A DNA stretch of 64,000 bases. It comes from Pyrus communis (Eukaryota; Streptophyta; Magnoliopsida; Rosales; Rosaceae). The notes below the pieces were generated by a model. It saw nothing but the letters and a program-made list of their open reading frames with translations. It was not told the origin of the DNA and did not search any database. Made by a program: the position numbers and the translations under genes. Positions 34,601 through 47,504 of the stretch are shown piece after piece (the stretch's first letter is position 1; each line of letters begins with the position of its first letter). Location of the stretch: contig NC_084818.1 in assembly GCF_963583255.1 (NCBI RefSeq), forward strand, positions 10,170,222 through 10,234,221. Direction: 5' to 3'.

Positions 34601-37600
34601 TCAACAATTCAAGTGCATAGGTAAATGAAAATTACAGCCGTGTGGTTAGGCATAAAAACAGGAGCAGAAAGTGGATTATAACTTCAGCGATCCAATTAAC
34701 GTTAACAATGCTATCAAACCTTAAGTGGCCTTTGCTGGCAATAGATGCATCAGGCTTTCGAGTCCCATTTCTTGCAGCTTCTTGCTGTTCGAAAGCCTTG
34801 GACTCAAAGTACTCAAGCCAAGCAGCAGCATCCTGCAGTGTTTGGTAAAACATTTTTGAATGGTTAATCCTTGAGGAGGTAAAAGAGTTTTAAGAGAAAG
34901 GATGGGCTAAACCAAGATGAGGGTATACTTGTGTCCGTAAGTCATCTGGGCCAAGCTTTGCTCGCAGAATTTGCAAAGTTGTCTGCTCATGCTGAACGCT
35001 TAAAGGGTAAGCTTCCATCAAAGAGAGAGCAATTGCAATAGCGTGGTAACTTGCTGCTGTCTGGAGAGATTTAACATTAAAATGGTTAAATTCTCAAATA
35101 TACAAAATAAACAATTTACAATTTACTATATTAAATCAAATTTCCAGCGGTACATCTGTGAAGGTGTTAAGACGTGAAGTTTCACTGGTTGTTTACTTGT
35201 TAAAAACTGAGTCCTCATTTTTGGAGCTAACTGTTTAATTACCGCAGCATCTGACCTTGAACATTGTGATAGCTTATAAGCTTTAGGACATAAATAAATT
35301 AAACAACAAACAAATGAACGAATACACAACCTGAATATGGTCCGGGCCGAGTAACCTTTGATTACACTTCAAAGCTTTGTGTAGATATCGAAGGGCAACA
35401 TGTACATTTCCCAGGCCTTCCTCCATCATAGCCACATTGATGTATGTTGCAGCAGTGTTTGGATGAGATGGTCCACATGTGAGATGCAAAAGATACAGAG
35501 CACGCTTTACATACCTGAACAGCAGAAATTGTGAGCTTGTACTTGTGAGTAATTTAAAAAATAACGCGTATCCTAATGAATGTACAGACTATGCAGCATG
35601 CAGCTATGACTCATTACTAATTTATCTCCCTGTTTTCTATGCCTTTAAATGGAAATACATCAACAATGAACAAGAAAAGGGACAGAGCAGGTTTTCTGCC
35701 CCAATAACTAGCCCCATAGGTTGGATCTGTGAAACAAAAATGGCAAACAGCTTGCATCCACAAGATCGAGAGAGCAACCCATTCACATCATCACTTTGAA
35801 AATTATTCCCCTAAACACATAAACTGTGATGTTATATACATCGGGATCACTTTGAACAAGGAAAAAGCATACTTGAGAGCCAGCTCCGTATGTTGAAGTC
35901 TGTAATAGAACACAGCAAGATCCCCATAACTCTTCATGGTGTCTGGATGGTCAAGCCCTAATTCTCTCTCGTTGATATCCAGGGCTTTTTGCTGATAAAT
36001 TGTAGCCTGTAATGGGAACACATCATTGGTCATCCACAACATAAAACCTTTACAAAATGAAAGACAAACTTTCCATATTTTCCACACTTCTGCACATTCC
36101 GTTCCACCTTCAACAATAAAAATAGGAAACCATATGTAGCCAATCCCCCAATTTAAAATCTGCTTGACCCAGAAAGTAACAGTTATATATGTCCCAGAAA
36201 CACCAGAACAGAAGGGATAGGAACAGACCTGATTAAAGTCTCCAGTGTGATATAAAACTACAGCAAGGAGGCTGTAAGCTCCTGCTGTCATTCGATGGTA
36301 TGGACCACAAACTGCTACCAGCTTTGCAAGAGCCTGCAAATTTCACAGTACAGCCAGTAACCAACTAGAATATTAATATAAAAAGGTGAAAGAAAACCTT
36401 CCAGCACCAGTCTGCATACCTTAGTGCCAAATGCAACTGCATCTTCAAGTTTTCCCTTATCTAAAGCTGTTTTTGATGATTCTAGGAGTTGCCTACCATC
36501 TGCCGAAGAGCAAGCAGCTTGCTGAAAAAAGTAGAAGAAAAGGTTAAATTACTAAAGATGGACAATCACTCTTATCCCTTCTAAAAATCGAAAGAAAGGA
36601 AAACAGATGCTTCTAATATTTTATGCCCAGTCGTCACCTTATGCACTGGGACTAGGCTGACAATATCTGAACTTTGGAACGGATTTGGAGAATCCATATC
36701 AAAATCCCTTGGAACCATCTCAATACCCACCTAAATTTGGGGGGTGGGGGATAGGGGGAAGAGAAAGCAAAATGTCAGTGTAAACTTAAAAATACAGTAT
36801 AATAAAAGTTAGTGTAAAATTACAAATCAAGAATGTGGGCGATCTCCAGAATCTAATATGCAGTGTCATGATATATACCTTGTGACATAATCCACGTAGA
36901 ATCGCAAATCTCCTCACATCTTCATAGTTGAAGCTGTTAATATCCCATCCATATCTCTTTTGCAAGAATACCTCCAGCCATTTCCGCACAAGAGAATGAA
37001 CATTGCAAGACTTATTTAATTCTTCATTATCCGAAACCCCCAGCATAAGATTTAATGCAGCAGCAATTGAAACAGCCATTTTCTCAGTGCTACCAACGGC
37101 AGCAATCACTGCCTGAAGTATGTGCTTAAAAGCTCGCACTATCATCTCATGAATGCAAAGGGACTGCACATGGGATAGCTTCTCCGAAAGCTTGACCTAT
37201 AAAGAAATAAAAGTCATTTCGTTCAATATGATAACCTATTTAAGCAGCATTCCACGTATCATCTACATATAGCTTTTCAAAATTTTCTTAAGAGTTTCAG
37301 TTTGGAGATGAGAGGCAATGCAAGTTAATATCTTCTATTAGTGAAATGCTTAAAGAAGATTAGAGCTTTGATGCCTTATAAATAACGTGACTGGTTAACA
37401 CTGTCTAACAGTCACCAGTGCATAATAAAGGGAGGGCTAGCTCGAGATATTCTGAAAATTGCCATGATCTTTGTTCATTTTTGTTTCTTCTATTACATCA
37501 AAGCCACCTAAACAAACTACCCCCACAAATCTGACTACAGAATATAGTTAATGAAGTTCAGAAGGGACATAAACACCAAGCAAAACTGAGGACACAAAAG

Positions 37601-40600
37601 AAATTGATTCTTAGGTAGATGAATAATATGAGACATGTATTAAAATATGAAAACCCTAAGTTAGAAGCACACTTACAACATGCCCCAGAGAGCGCATCCG
37701 AAGACCTCTAGTATGCATGAAATCAGTCAAGGTCCGACCATCAACTGGTGAAAGTTCCAAGGAACCAAAATCTGCTACCTGCATTATACGAATATTTTAT
37801 AGAAACAAGAATCATCAAACATTACTTCCATGCAAAAAGATAACAAGCTTTAAGAAAAAAAAATCTTTACCAGTTTGGGAAGAGCAACTTCAGAGTAATA
37901 CTTCTGAGACAAGTCGATCAGTTCTTGCAGAGACTGTCAAGCACACAATACATTAGTACACAATGTGTAGTACAAATAAGTAAATTCTAAAGCCTCTAGT
38001 GAAACCTATAATGTATTACCTTGAAGTGAAGTCCAGTTTCTGAATCTTTTAGTCGAGCAAAGGCAGCATCAGACAACATCTCTGTCAACACAAGCTCATT
38101 TTCTTTGGCATTAGTCTCAAGCTTTGATTCCAAAGAAGGGGATATACTAATTTCAACTTCTGCAACAACACCATCTGCATGAGACTTTGAGCTTTCAGAT
38201 TGCAGCTTGGTATTGCCTCCATCTGATTTTTTCTTGCTGTTCTTAAGGGATTTAAGAGGTGTCCCAAGTCCCTCAACCTTCAACTCATTTTTAGCCTTCT
38301 CGTTTGATGGTTTCTTATCTTTGTCTGCATTTTTTTGGTCTTGCAAGTGTTGTATCCAGCAAGCTCCAAGTTCCCATCTCACAAAATTATCAGAATCTAG
38401 CTCCTCTTTCTCAAGCTTAGCAAGACTCTCTTCTAACACCCCCTCAACAAAAACACACGAGGCTGAAAGATCTTCGTGTTCCAGAGTTTGCATAAGTGAT
38501 GCCGGTTTATTCTGCTCTGAAGGTATTGTCTTGTGAAGTAGTAATCTTAAACTGCAAAAAAACAAGATACTAGTTAGGCTCTTATACTGAAAACTCCTTG
38601 ACAAAAGGTTAGTAGCTTTACATAATACTGACACATTATTGGGCTCTTATACTGAAAACTCCATGACAAAAGGCTGGTAGCTTTACATAATACTCACTGA
38701 CACATTATTGCGTACCTGTTGATATTAAGGGCATTGGCACCACCTTCGGGTTGATCAACAAATTCAATGCTCTGAGATGGAGAACCAACTTTCTTATTTT
38801 CTTTCCCCTCAACCTTGACAACTGCAATGTAACCACAATATCTGACATTGACAACACCTAGAGTGTTGACATCCTGCACACAATATTTAGCAAGAATGAC
38901 CTCAACCGCACCAAAGTTACAAAATAAATCGCATACGGTAGAGACAAAGATTATTGATCAACAACACTATTTCAGAAAGAACTTACGTGGGCGGCAGTAT
39001 TTTCATCTGCAGTGATCCCTTTCAGAAGGTTTCGTTGCGCTAGATTCGCTTTATCCACTCCAGTTGCTTGAATTCCATCAATTTTAGTATCTACCTTACA
39101 GCTTGCATTAGAAACATCTTTCATAACTGTGACATTCAAGTCCCCTACACTCTCGGAGTAAAGAATCTCACTGTTTGGAACTGAACAAGTCAATTCCGGT
39201 TTTCCCATTACATGCTGCACAGCCTTAATGGCTCTAAAAATGGAAACATCGACGAATAGGCTGTGAAGAAGGAATGCTTTCCTATCACGAATCTGCCTCT
39301 CCTCGGCTGTCTTGCAAGGCATGGATGCAACATGCCAAAACTCATTAGCCCAAGGGATCAGATCAAATTTCCCATCTCTTCCTAGACCACCACCATTTCC
39401 ACCCCAAGTTTCATCCTCCACGGGGAGAGCAGGGAAAACTGATGGTGACTGCGCTGAAACAGGTGGTACAAGCCACGTGTTTGCTCTAAACCCATAAGGA
39501 AGATTCCCAAACTGCAAAATATCAAAGAAAATCAATTACAAAATACAGAAAGGATAACACAAAGACTCATACAAGAAAGCATAATGAGTGATCCCATACC
39601 TTATTCCGTTCCGAAAATGCTTTCAAGAGCTCATCATAAGCCTGAAATATGAGAAATTAAATATTCACATGTTCAATACACAAATGAAAAGTTAGAAATA
39701 GAATAAATGCAAATCACTAGAGAAACTCAAAAGCTTTACTAACATTGTCGAAGGCTCTACTAAGCTGCCGTAGCAAATCAACGAGGTTGTGACACAGAAC
39801 CCGCTGCTTCCCTACGCTATAAAACCCCTTTCGGCAAGCTTCAACAAGAACCACCTTCCCATTGCAAAGCTTCACCTGAAAAATTGCCAATATACACAAT
39901 GTATTTCGATGATCAGACCCAAAAATAGATAAATAAATTGTCTTTGGGTGCCTGTGGATTGTGCAGACGAAGGTCTTACCTCTAGAGAAAAAATGTGATC
40001 ATCCGCCGCTATCTCATCGACTTGCCGTTTCGCCGCCCTTCGAATAACTGCAAAATTCATAAGCATTTACACTCAATTTTTCAAAAATTCAAAATTCTGC
40101 TTCCAAATACACAGATAAATACGTACATACGTATACACGTAGAGAGAGAGGGAGGGAGGAGAGAAAGTACATTGCAAAGGGGGAGTGAGGTGGGAGAGAG
40201 AGAAGAAGTCGTAGAAAGAACCAAGCTTGAGGCAGGAGTGGCTCATCTCGGTCTCCGAGTCCCCCGCCACGTCTCGCTTATCGGTTCCGGTAGAAACTTG
40301 AGACTTGGAGGCGTTGACGGCGGCGGCGGTCGTGGCGTTGGATTTCTTGGAGATCTTATCCTGCGCAACCGGCGCATTTTTACCGGAGCCAGTTGAAGGA
40401 GCATCGAGCTTCGAGCTTTGGTCCTTCGCCGGCAAAGACGACGCTCCGAAGCTCGTCGTGCAGGCAACGATGTCGAGCAAGCGTCTAACGTGCGCCGTGG
40501 CGCGCTGTTCATTGTAGTCCTCTGAGAAAAAACAGAGCACAGAGAGTGAGAAATTTGACTGAGGAAGAAGAAGCATAATACGACGACGTTCGGACACTCT

Positions 40601-41701
40601 GGCCCAATGGGCCCTCAATGGTCCAATTCCAACGGGCCATAAAGATCATAAAGAGTGGAGATAAAACGACGTCGGAATACGTTTTGACTATTACCTTCCA
40701 TCAACGTCAGAACGCACGGCTTCAGTGCGGACACGTCCACCGTGTCCTTCAATTGTTGCCCTCTTACCTGCCATGAACGACAATAACATTATGGTCGTTT
40801 ATTCTCCTTTTTTGCTTTTTTGGTCACAATGGTCGTTTATTCTCCTTTAGCAACGACCGTAATGCCTTCTGATTTGGTCTTGTACTGACACTAAATTCTA
40901 ACAAAATGCAAAGGGATTGAATTCCTTCAACTACATCCCATTTTTGATACTTACCTAAAAGGTAAAATCGAAACTTTGAAATAATAATGATAAAAAGAAA
41001 GAAGAAATAATGTGGGTAATGGAAATTACCTCATGAGATAGTGAAAAGTTCGTAATGTTACAAGTTTCTGTGTTCACTGATAACAGCTGATGAACATCGA
41101 TAATCCTATCTGTCGATATTCCCTGCTCAAAACTATCCTGTTATTTTACATATATAAAATCCTGATGCATAAATCGATCTTTATAAAGAATATGTAATCA
41201 GTAAATATAGTAGATTCAATGTCAATAGATACAAAATAATATAACTTTTGTCATTACATTCTAGCCCTAAAAAACTAACTTCAATCATGGGAAAGTAGGT
41301 GAAAGTGTTTAGGAGTTCGTACATATTCAAATCCAACCAATGAACAAGTTTAAGAACGAATCATATGCTCTTAACCAATGTCTTCCAAAGAGTACAAGTA
41401 ACATGACAGACAGAAACACTTAGGAATTTAGCTTTTTTAAATTAAAAAATTATAATCCAACAACCTTCAAAACGATACTGTTTTCATCAGGAAGGTTCAC
41501 AGTGATGTCCATAACAACAGGAAGAACTGCAGAGCAAAAAAATAAAACGACAAATGATTAATTAGTTAACTTAATCGGTGCTTAACTTAAGTAATCCAAC
41601 TTAGCAATTTGAATAAGAAATATAAGATAATGATAAATACCCTTCTCTTCTTTCTTCTTCTTGTCTCCTTTTCCCTTTCCACGGCTGTTTCTGGGCGCCA
41701 T
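31695..41701 (-). CDS. CLU/TPR protein of the REC/TSS family, complete
   Basis: Twenty-three exons from ATG 41701 to stop 31695: 41701-41641, 41526-41465, 41122-41030, 40767-40695, 40521-40171, 40047-39980, 39875-39744, 39641-39600, 39511-38987, 38873-38716, 38551-38020, 37933-37871, 37778-37677, 37196-36879, 36730-36638, 36521-36420, 36333-36229, 36006-35873, 35514-35331, 35060-34929, 34832-34720, 34374-34287, 33776-31695. Phase is continuous and gives 1870 residues; REC1 and REC2/TSS are about 1800. Starts [20 protein letters not shown]. Layout: ubiquitin-like CLU N-domain (20-96), Ala/Ser-rich linker, CLU region (220-750; [31 protein letters not shown]), tetratricopeptide repeats (900-1110; [19 protein letters not shown]), and a long acidic then basic tail ([20 protein letters not shown]). 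In Arabidopsis REC proteins set chloroplast compartment size; CLU relatives elsewhere affect mitochondrial distribution and translation. Which REC paralogue this is cannot be settled by eye. No lesion seen. Confidence 0.93.
38578..38710 (-). repeat. Tandem duplication in a REC-family intron
   Basis: A unit of about 63-66 bp (ggctcttatactgaaaactc ... acataatactgacacattattg on plus) is present twice between exons 38551-38020 and 38873-38716, one copy abutting the donor-side exon. Confidence 0.8.
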
Positions 41702-42300
41702 TTTTGCAGCTTGTTCTTGAATGAATGAGCTTAAACTTGAACCTGCTTAATTACTATCCTAAACATATATATTAATTCATTAAAACAGTGTTAATAAGAT
41801 TGGAAAAAACTAGGATAAGGTTTAAAGCATAAGGCAATACTAACCACAAATTAGTAATCCACTAATCCATAAACTCATAAAGTTAGCACAAAAACATATA
41901 GCCAAATCGAAGATTAAGTGAAAAATATATAATTAAAGAAAACACTGAAAACTTTGAACATTTACCGAGTATTTGAAAAGAAAGTGGAAGACTTTGTTTT
42001 TCTAAGTGTTGAAAACAAGGGGCTTGTTTCACCAATTAATAGCCATGCATGTAGAAAACCATAATTAAGATAATAATTATGCAGAAGAAGAAGAAGAAGA
42101 TATGGAGGAAAGCTTGCTCTTTCTTTCTCTTTCTATATCAATTTCTCTCTCTAAATTTGGAGCTCGAGAGTTTTGGATAACGAGGAGAGGAAGAAGAACA
42201 CAGTGGAAGATAAAGGGGAAATGAAGGAGGAAAAAAAAGGTGGAGAAGGATAAATAAAAGATATGGAGAGAGATGGTGTGATAAGGAAGGAAGGGCGGAG
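41702..42300 (-). promoter_or_regulatory. 5' UTR with leader intron and promoter of the REC-family gene
   Basis: On the minus strand a donor (CTCGGTAAATG) near 41965 and an acceptor (AATTAAGCAG) near 41743 suggest a leader intron of about 0.22 kb. The upstream leader exon holds a GAA run (42083-42103 on plus) and CT-rich stretches to about 42180. The ATG follows 40 bp after the acceptor. Confidence 0.5.
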
Positions 42301-43390
42301 ATTTAACAGTCAGAAGAATGTACTTGGCATTTTATGCCAGTTTTCTGGCTTATACAGAAACAATTATCAATTTGTATCCATTTGTTTTGTGGGATAAGTA
42401 TTTTCATTTTCTGTGTTTCTTTTTTAACAAAGCGATATTTTAATTAATTTAAACAATGAAATGTAGAGAATTCGAACTTGAATGCAAAATGGGTACATTG
42501 TCCGGCTAACTTGATTACAAGCAGTCTACAATTGCTTTGTCTTTCATTTTACATGATGATGTTCGATTTGAAAATGTAGAAATTTGGATAAACACATATA
42601 ACATAAGTCAATTATATTCCATAATAATTAGGTATAAACTCGTCAAGTAGGTTTGCATTTTGGTTTTCTTTTTAATTCAACTAGCTAATTTTAATAACTT
42701 AAATTTATTGAGGCGTAAATTATTATTTTTATTATTATTAATATTATTATAACAAGTATATATCTAATGGGGAAAGGGTTGGCAACTATTTGGATGTTTA
42801 TGCTGCACTTAGTAATTTAGGGCAAAAGTTGGGGCCCAGCGCATTGATGGGTCCACTCAGAGTTGGTGCCATGTAAGTAAATCACAAAATTATTGAGCCT
42901 GTTTACTTACCATGAAATCGGAATGGTTTTCTTGGTAAAATGATCGTAATAAATCAGTAAAAGTTCAGATTTGTGGAGGTAAATAATAACAATCTGTCTC
43001 CCATGGAGTTGTAGTTCCAGTGGGCAACAGTATTTTTCTTAACAGTTCATATCTTGTGTTTGATTTCCCCTTTCGAGATTTCTCATGTTCGGTTTCTTCT
43101 TTTTTGTTATTGCTTGTATTATAAAATTGTAAGTGGAAATGCCGTCTGAAAGCCGTTTCATTTTAAATTCATAGCTTTCACCTTTTTATTGATAATAAAG
43201 AGTAAATATGATGGGAGAAAAAAATGTATGAGCAATGGTGGGAAGAAAATGGAAAAAAATATATATACATTAAAATAGTATTAAAAGCGAAAATACATTT
43301 TCATTCCTTCTATTTATAACAACAAGAAAAAAATCTTTGAAAAATGGTACTTTAAAACCAACCCTAAGAATGTTTGAGGGAAAAATCACC
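42301..43390. other. Intergenic region without a gene
   Basis: AT-rich. A very eroded SINE-like stretch may lie at 42420-42540 (gagaattcgaacttgaatgc resembles a reverse B box), too weak to annotate separately. Confidence 0.35.
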
Positions 43391-43582
43391 ACGGGATGAC
43401 TCAGTAGTTGGAGACGAATTACATACCCATATTCCGCATAGCACATCTTGAATTCGATTCTTGATGCTGGTGAATCACACGATGGTGGCCAGGAGATGAT
43501 GAAATGTCTTCGTGAGTCTTCTGGATCTTGAAAAAGTGGATCGCTGTGACGAATCTGCTAGCTGATCCATTTTTTTTTTTTT
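43391..43582 (+). mobile_element. tRNA-derived SINE of a second family
   Basis: Forward A-box-like gactcagtagttggagacg, then B-box-like gaattcgattcttgatg about 45 bp on, a body with gtgaatcacacgatggtggc, and a 3' T run at 43571-43582. Box spacing fits a tRNA-derived Pol III promoter. Body and tail differ from the 6127 family. Confidence 0.6.
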
Positions 43583-43759
43583 AATGAATGTTTTAGGGGT
43601 GGAGCCAAAAAAGTAATGAAATGATATAAAAAAATTTAAAAAAAAAATATTAATCATGTATACGTCTCTAGGTTAAAGAAAAAGTACCAAAATAGTTCAC
43701 ATACAATACAACCAGACATATATGGATGAATGTCTCGAGTAAGCCGCCACTCCAGTCCT

Positions 43760-44965
43760 TGAGAATCATGTTTTGGTTTGTAACTTGGACTAGACCTTTG
43801 AATTGTTTGGATCCTCATATTTTAAATTTTATTTTCTTTGGGTATTACAGTCGCACCGTCATATAATGTTGTTGATTGATATAGTATATAAAATTATTGA
43901 GAATCATGTTTTGGTTTGTAAGAGTGTCTCAATAAGGGACTCTATATGGAACTAGAAAAGTAGTGGATATAACTCAATTTAAAGCTCCGAGAAATCTTTG
44001 AGGCTCTAAAAGAGAATTTCTCCCAATAAAGGGCTTTATATCTTTCGGGCTCTATATGGAGCTAATATATTTTATTTTGTTGTAATTTGATTGCACAGTA
44101 AATTTATTTTTGTCTTAACTTTTCTTAACTTGATTTTTGGAGCGCTATCTTAAATTTTAATTTATGAATTTTTTAACCTAAAAAATTCAAATTCTGACAA
44201 AGTTAGATTTCATCATTTATGCACTGTTGTAGGCTCTCTTATCTCAATCTCATTCGTTGGTTTATTTCTATGAAATCAGATAAGATAAGATTTCATTTCA
44301 TAACAACTAATGGATGTGTTTATCTTATATCAATCTCATATGTTGGTTTGTTTCTCTGATTGACACGTTCTCCGAAATCAAACAAGATTTTCATTTCATA
44401 ACAACCATTAGATAGGCTTATAATCTAGAAAATTAAACACAAAGCACAACATTTTTTTCTAATCAATCACACAAAAAATAGTCGTTGTTTGTATGTGTTT
44501 TCTTAATCAAACAAACAGTTGAAAATAAATCCTTAAAATCCTAAACGGTTGAAAAATAAACTCTTAAAATCATGTTTTGGAATTAAAAATGGGGCTTACC
44601 CATTTCTAAAATATATAAAATAAAAATAAATAAATAAAAGATTGGGCCCTCAATTTGGTGTGGATCCCCTTACTTTTTGAGACTAGATGTAGTCTAACTC
44701 TTTGTTACTCAAGGATTGAAGTTACTAGCTCATGTGGTGAATGTAGCTTCATTTTTCAGCCCATTGGGAATGAAATTTTTCATTGGAGCAACAAATGTAG
44801 TAGCCGCAAGGAGGATAAAGCTCTCATTAGAGATGCTCCAACTTGGACTAGACCTTCGAATTGTTTGAATCCTCAAATTCGAAATTTTATTTTCTTTTAG
44901 TGTTACAATTGCGCCATCACATAGTGTTATTAATTGACATGCTATATAAAATTATTGAGCAACGA
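43760..44965. repeat. Direct-repeat pair flanking a probable MITE-like insertion
   Basis: A segment of about 120 bp (cttggactagacctttgaat ... tatataaaattattgag) at 43784-43900 recurs at 44839-44962. The DNA between (about 43918-44845) starts gagtgtctcaataagggact and ends with a stretch whose reverse is ggagcatctctaatgagagc, loosely matching inverted ends as in many plant MITEs. The phrase gagaatcatgttttggtttg also occurs on both sides of the first copy (43762 and 43900). Confidence 0.55.
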
Positions 44966-44994
44966 GGTCAATATTGTATGGAGTTAGGCTATAA

Positions 44995-45170
44995 TATTTT
45001 TTTTTTAATGAACAATATATCTATACTAAGGGGGTGAAAAAGTGAGTTAAGCCTCACAATAGGCTAGCAATAATGTGGTTCAAATTTGTCTTTGGCGAGA
45101 ATCGAACTTAAGACCTCCGACTTACCACTTACCAGTGAAAATGAATACCATTAGATCATAATACTAAATG
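44995..45170 (-). mobile_element. tRNA-derived SINE, well-preserved copy
   Basis: Same family as 6127. On the minus strand: head ATCTAATGGTATTCATTTTC (A box region), B box GTTCGATTCTCGCC, body, and a terminal A run (T run at 44998-45007 on plus). This is the clearest copy of the family here, about 170 bp. Confidence 0.75.
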
Positions 45171-45409
45171 GTTATAATATAATAATTAAACACACATATC
45201 ATAATATTAGTAGATTGATAACATTACGTATAATGTGATAACTACACTAAAAAAAAATTTACAATTGAGCGCCCGTATTGAATTAAATTAAGTCCGTTCA
45301 ATTGTATTGTGTTGGTAAAAGATTTGGGTTTGTATTGATGGTTGTTAATAAATAATTAATTGGGGGGAGTTGAGTTGAGTTGATTTCAGCTGGCCGGAAA
45401 TACTAATGA

Positions 45410-45545
45410 AATCTCATTGGGAATGTGGAAGTGGATTAAACCTCATAATAGGCTAGCAATAATGTGATTTAAATTCACCTTTAGCGAGAATCGAACCTAA
45501 GACCTGTCACTTACAAGTAAAGAGAAATATGACTAGAGCATAGTA
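45410..45545 (-). mobile_element. tRNA-derived SINE, copy lacking tail end
   Basis: Shares with the 44995 copy the stretches cctcataataggctagcaat and gcgagaatcgaacctaagac, plus the head (ataagtaaag... tatgactagagc side). The tail side is missing or fused to unrelated DNA. Confidence 0.65.
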
Positions 45546-45730
45546 CGAAGTAGCACATGTCATGTGCATTTTAAGGTATCATAGAACCTAGGTATTTCTA
45601 TATAGGTTACTATATTTTTTGAATTAAAAATTAAAATTTGTAGTTGTTTATATTAAAGAGATTTAAATAAAACCCATAATTTGTGAGATTAAAAATATTA
45701 AAATTTAAATTATTACTCTTCAATATATTT

Positions 45731-45754
45731 TTGTGTGTGTGTGTGTGTGTGTGT
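45731..45754. repeat. (GT)n microsatellite
   Basis: About eleven TG units followed by tctatatatat. Confidence 0.9.
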
Positions 45755-46033
45755 CTATATATATCCAAAACATTCTTCAAAGCCACACAAAAAAAAAAAA
45801 AAAAAAGATTAGTAAATTTCTTCGATTAAACTTGACATGAATACATTCTCAAATCAACAAAAAAAAATGAGCCTATATTTAGCCATTTTGATTGAAGATG
45901 ACCGAATTCTCTTCGTTGTTTGCATGGTTCATAATTTTCCAGCATTACTTTTTGTTACCAAAAAAATTGTAAACGAACCACCTGGTGTACTTTCCTTATA
46001 CCTACTAATCATTTTCCACAAGATTTGGACCTC

Positions 46034-46195
46034 TTTTTTTTTAACAAAGATTAGTATAGTATTTCTTTCCTTGACAAGAAAATTTGTTCAGTCTATATAT
46101 ACTTATAATTGACTTTTTTTTAACAAAGATTAGTATAGTATTTCTTTCCTTGACAACAAAATTTGTTCAGTCTATATATACTTATAATTGATTTT
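46034..46195 (+). repeat. 79-bp tandem duplication, nearly identical copies
   Basis: The unit ttaacaaagattagtatagt...acttataattga is present at 46041 and 46120 with one visible mismatch (gacaagaa / gacaacaa), so the event is recent. Confidence 0.9.
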
Positions 46196-46429
46196 AGAGA
46201 ACCTTTACGGCACGAGGGAATTTTTTTTATTAATAATCATTAAGCAAGATACAGTAAAAAGATGTATGGTCAAATCCATTTAATTAGCAAAAATTCTCAA
46301 CGAGCTAGGGTGCTTGAATAAAATCATGTTTACCTTAGCTTGCTCAAAACAATCCGAAGTAGACAAAGTGAAATATGCAAGTCTATACTATAATTATTCA
46401 ACAGACAGAGTAATGGTGATTTTCGCATG

Positions 46430-46500
46430 CCCCTTCTTCTTCTTTTTCTTTTTTTTTTTCTTTTTTTTTTTCTTTTTTTTTTCTGTAAACTTTTTTTGTT
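46430..46500. repeat. T-rich low-complexity tract
   Basis: Runs of T broken by single C or G over about 70 bp. It creates a Phe-rich reading frame (46314-46553) that should not be taken as a gene. Confidence 0.85.
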
Positions 46501-46759
46501 TGTTTTTGTTTTTGTTCTCTTTTAATTTACTTCTTCCAACGAACATAAATTAAAAATCACTTACTCAGACGGTTTAGTCGACGATGACGTAGCTATTGTA
46601 CCATAAATGGCATGAGCCTAGCATTTTTCAGTACAACTTACTTCTCAAGATATTATTTTTCAAATGATAATTTAATAACAAATTAATATAATGAAGAATA
46701 TAAAACTATTTTCATCTCAAGCATTTTTGTTGCTTGCTCTTCTCCCACGACATTGATTC

Positions 46760-46875
46760 TCCCTTTTATTTTTTTCTTCTTTTTTATTTATTTAAACAAA
46801 TAATATTATCTACACTAATGGAAAGGGATAGACTTAACCTTGCAATTGCTTAATAATAATGTGAATTACACGTGC
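46760..46875 (-). mobile_element. tRNA-derived SINE, truncated copy
   Basis: Tail-side T/C-rich start, then aaacaaataatattatctac and gacttaaccttgcaattgc as in the other family members; the B-box half is lost and the copy ends near an (AT)n microsatellite. Confidence 0.5.
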
Positions 46876-46888
46876 ATATCATAAAATG

Positions 46889-46889
<1 letters not shown>

Positions 46890-46922
<33 letters not shown>
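46890..46922. repeat. (AT)n microsatellite
   Basis: About sixteen uninterrupted AT units, likely length-variable. Confidence 0.95.
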
Positions 46923-46924
<2 letters not shown>

Positions 46925-46926
<2 letters not shown>

Positions 46927-47475
46927 CCTTTAAGACCAAACCCAACTTTGGGCTAAATGCTATTTTTAGGTTTTATTCCACCCCCAAAACCCAACTCAAT
47001 CCATGCTAAATGTGTGGGCTAAAAGCGAAATTTCCCTAGGATTTAGCCCAGAAAATAGTGTGGGCACCACCAGCAGGACCTCACCCACATGGGCATGTCT
47101 CACAAGATTTATTGAATTCAACGTTAAGATCGAATATAATCAAATCTAACAGTAAAAAAAAAAGATTTAAAGGTCCCAATTTAAATCCAATGACTAAAAT
47201 AATTACAAAAATTATTTAACTCAAAATTCACCCAAATTTAGTAATTTTTCAATATTTATCGGAATTTAAATATTTTTAGGTTAAAATGTTCATAAAATAA
47301 AATTATGATAGTGTACATAATTTTTTTTTAAATTACTATAAAAGAAAAAATTAGTCTAAATTTATTCTTTAATAATCTCATGCTAACAAATTTAGGTCAG
47401 AAGGGTTGGAGCAAAAAAATTGTTTCTGGGCTAAAATTTTAGGTTTTAGCTCAAGGGTTGAAGATGGTCTAAGGA
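46925..47475. mobile_element. MITE-like element, about 0.55 kb
   Basis: Left end agaccaaacccaactttggg ctaaat pairs with the reverse of the right end (agaccatcttcaaccctt gagctaaaac). The interior is AT-rich and non-coding, with inner echoes (gggctaaaa). Confidence 0.5.
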
Positions 47476-47504
47476 AAGGAATTTTCATTTAAAAAAATAA
47501 AATT

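Noticed and set aside
46314..46553. Frame with a long Phe run
   Set aside because: Product of a T-rich low-complexity tract.
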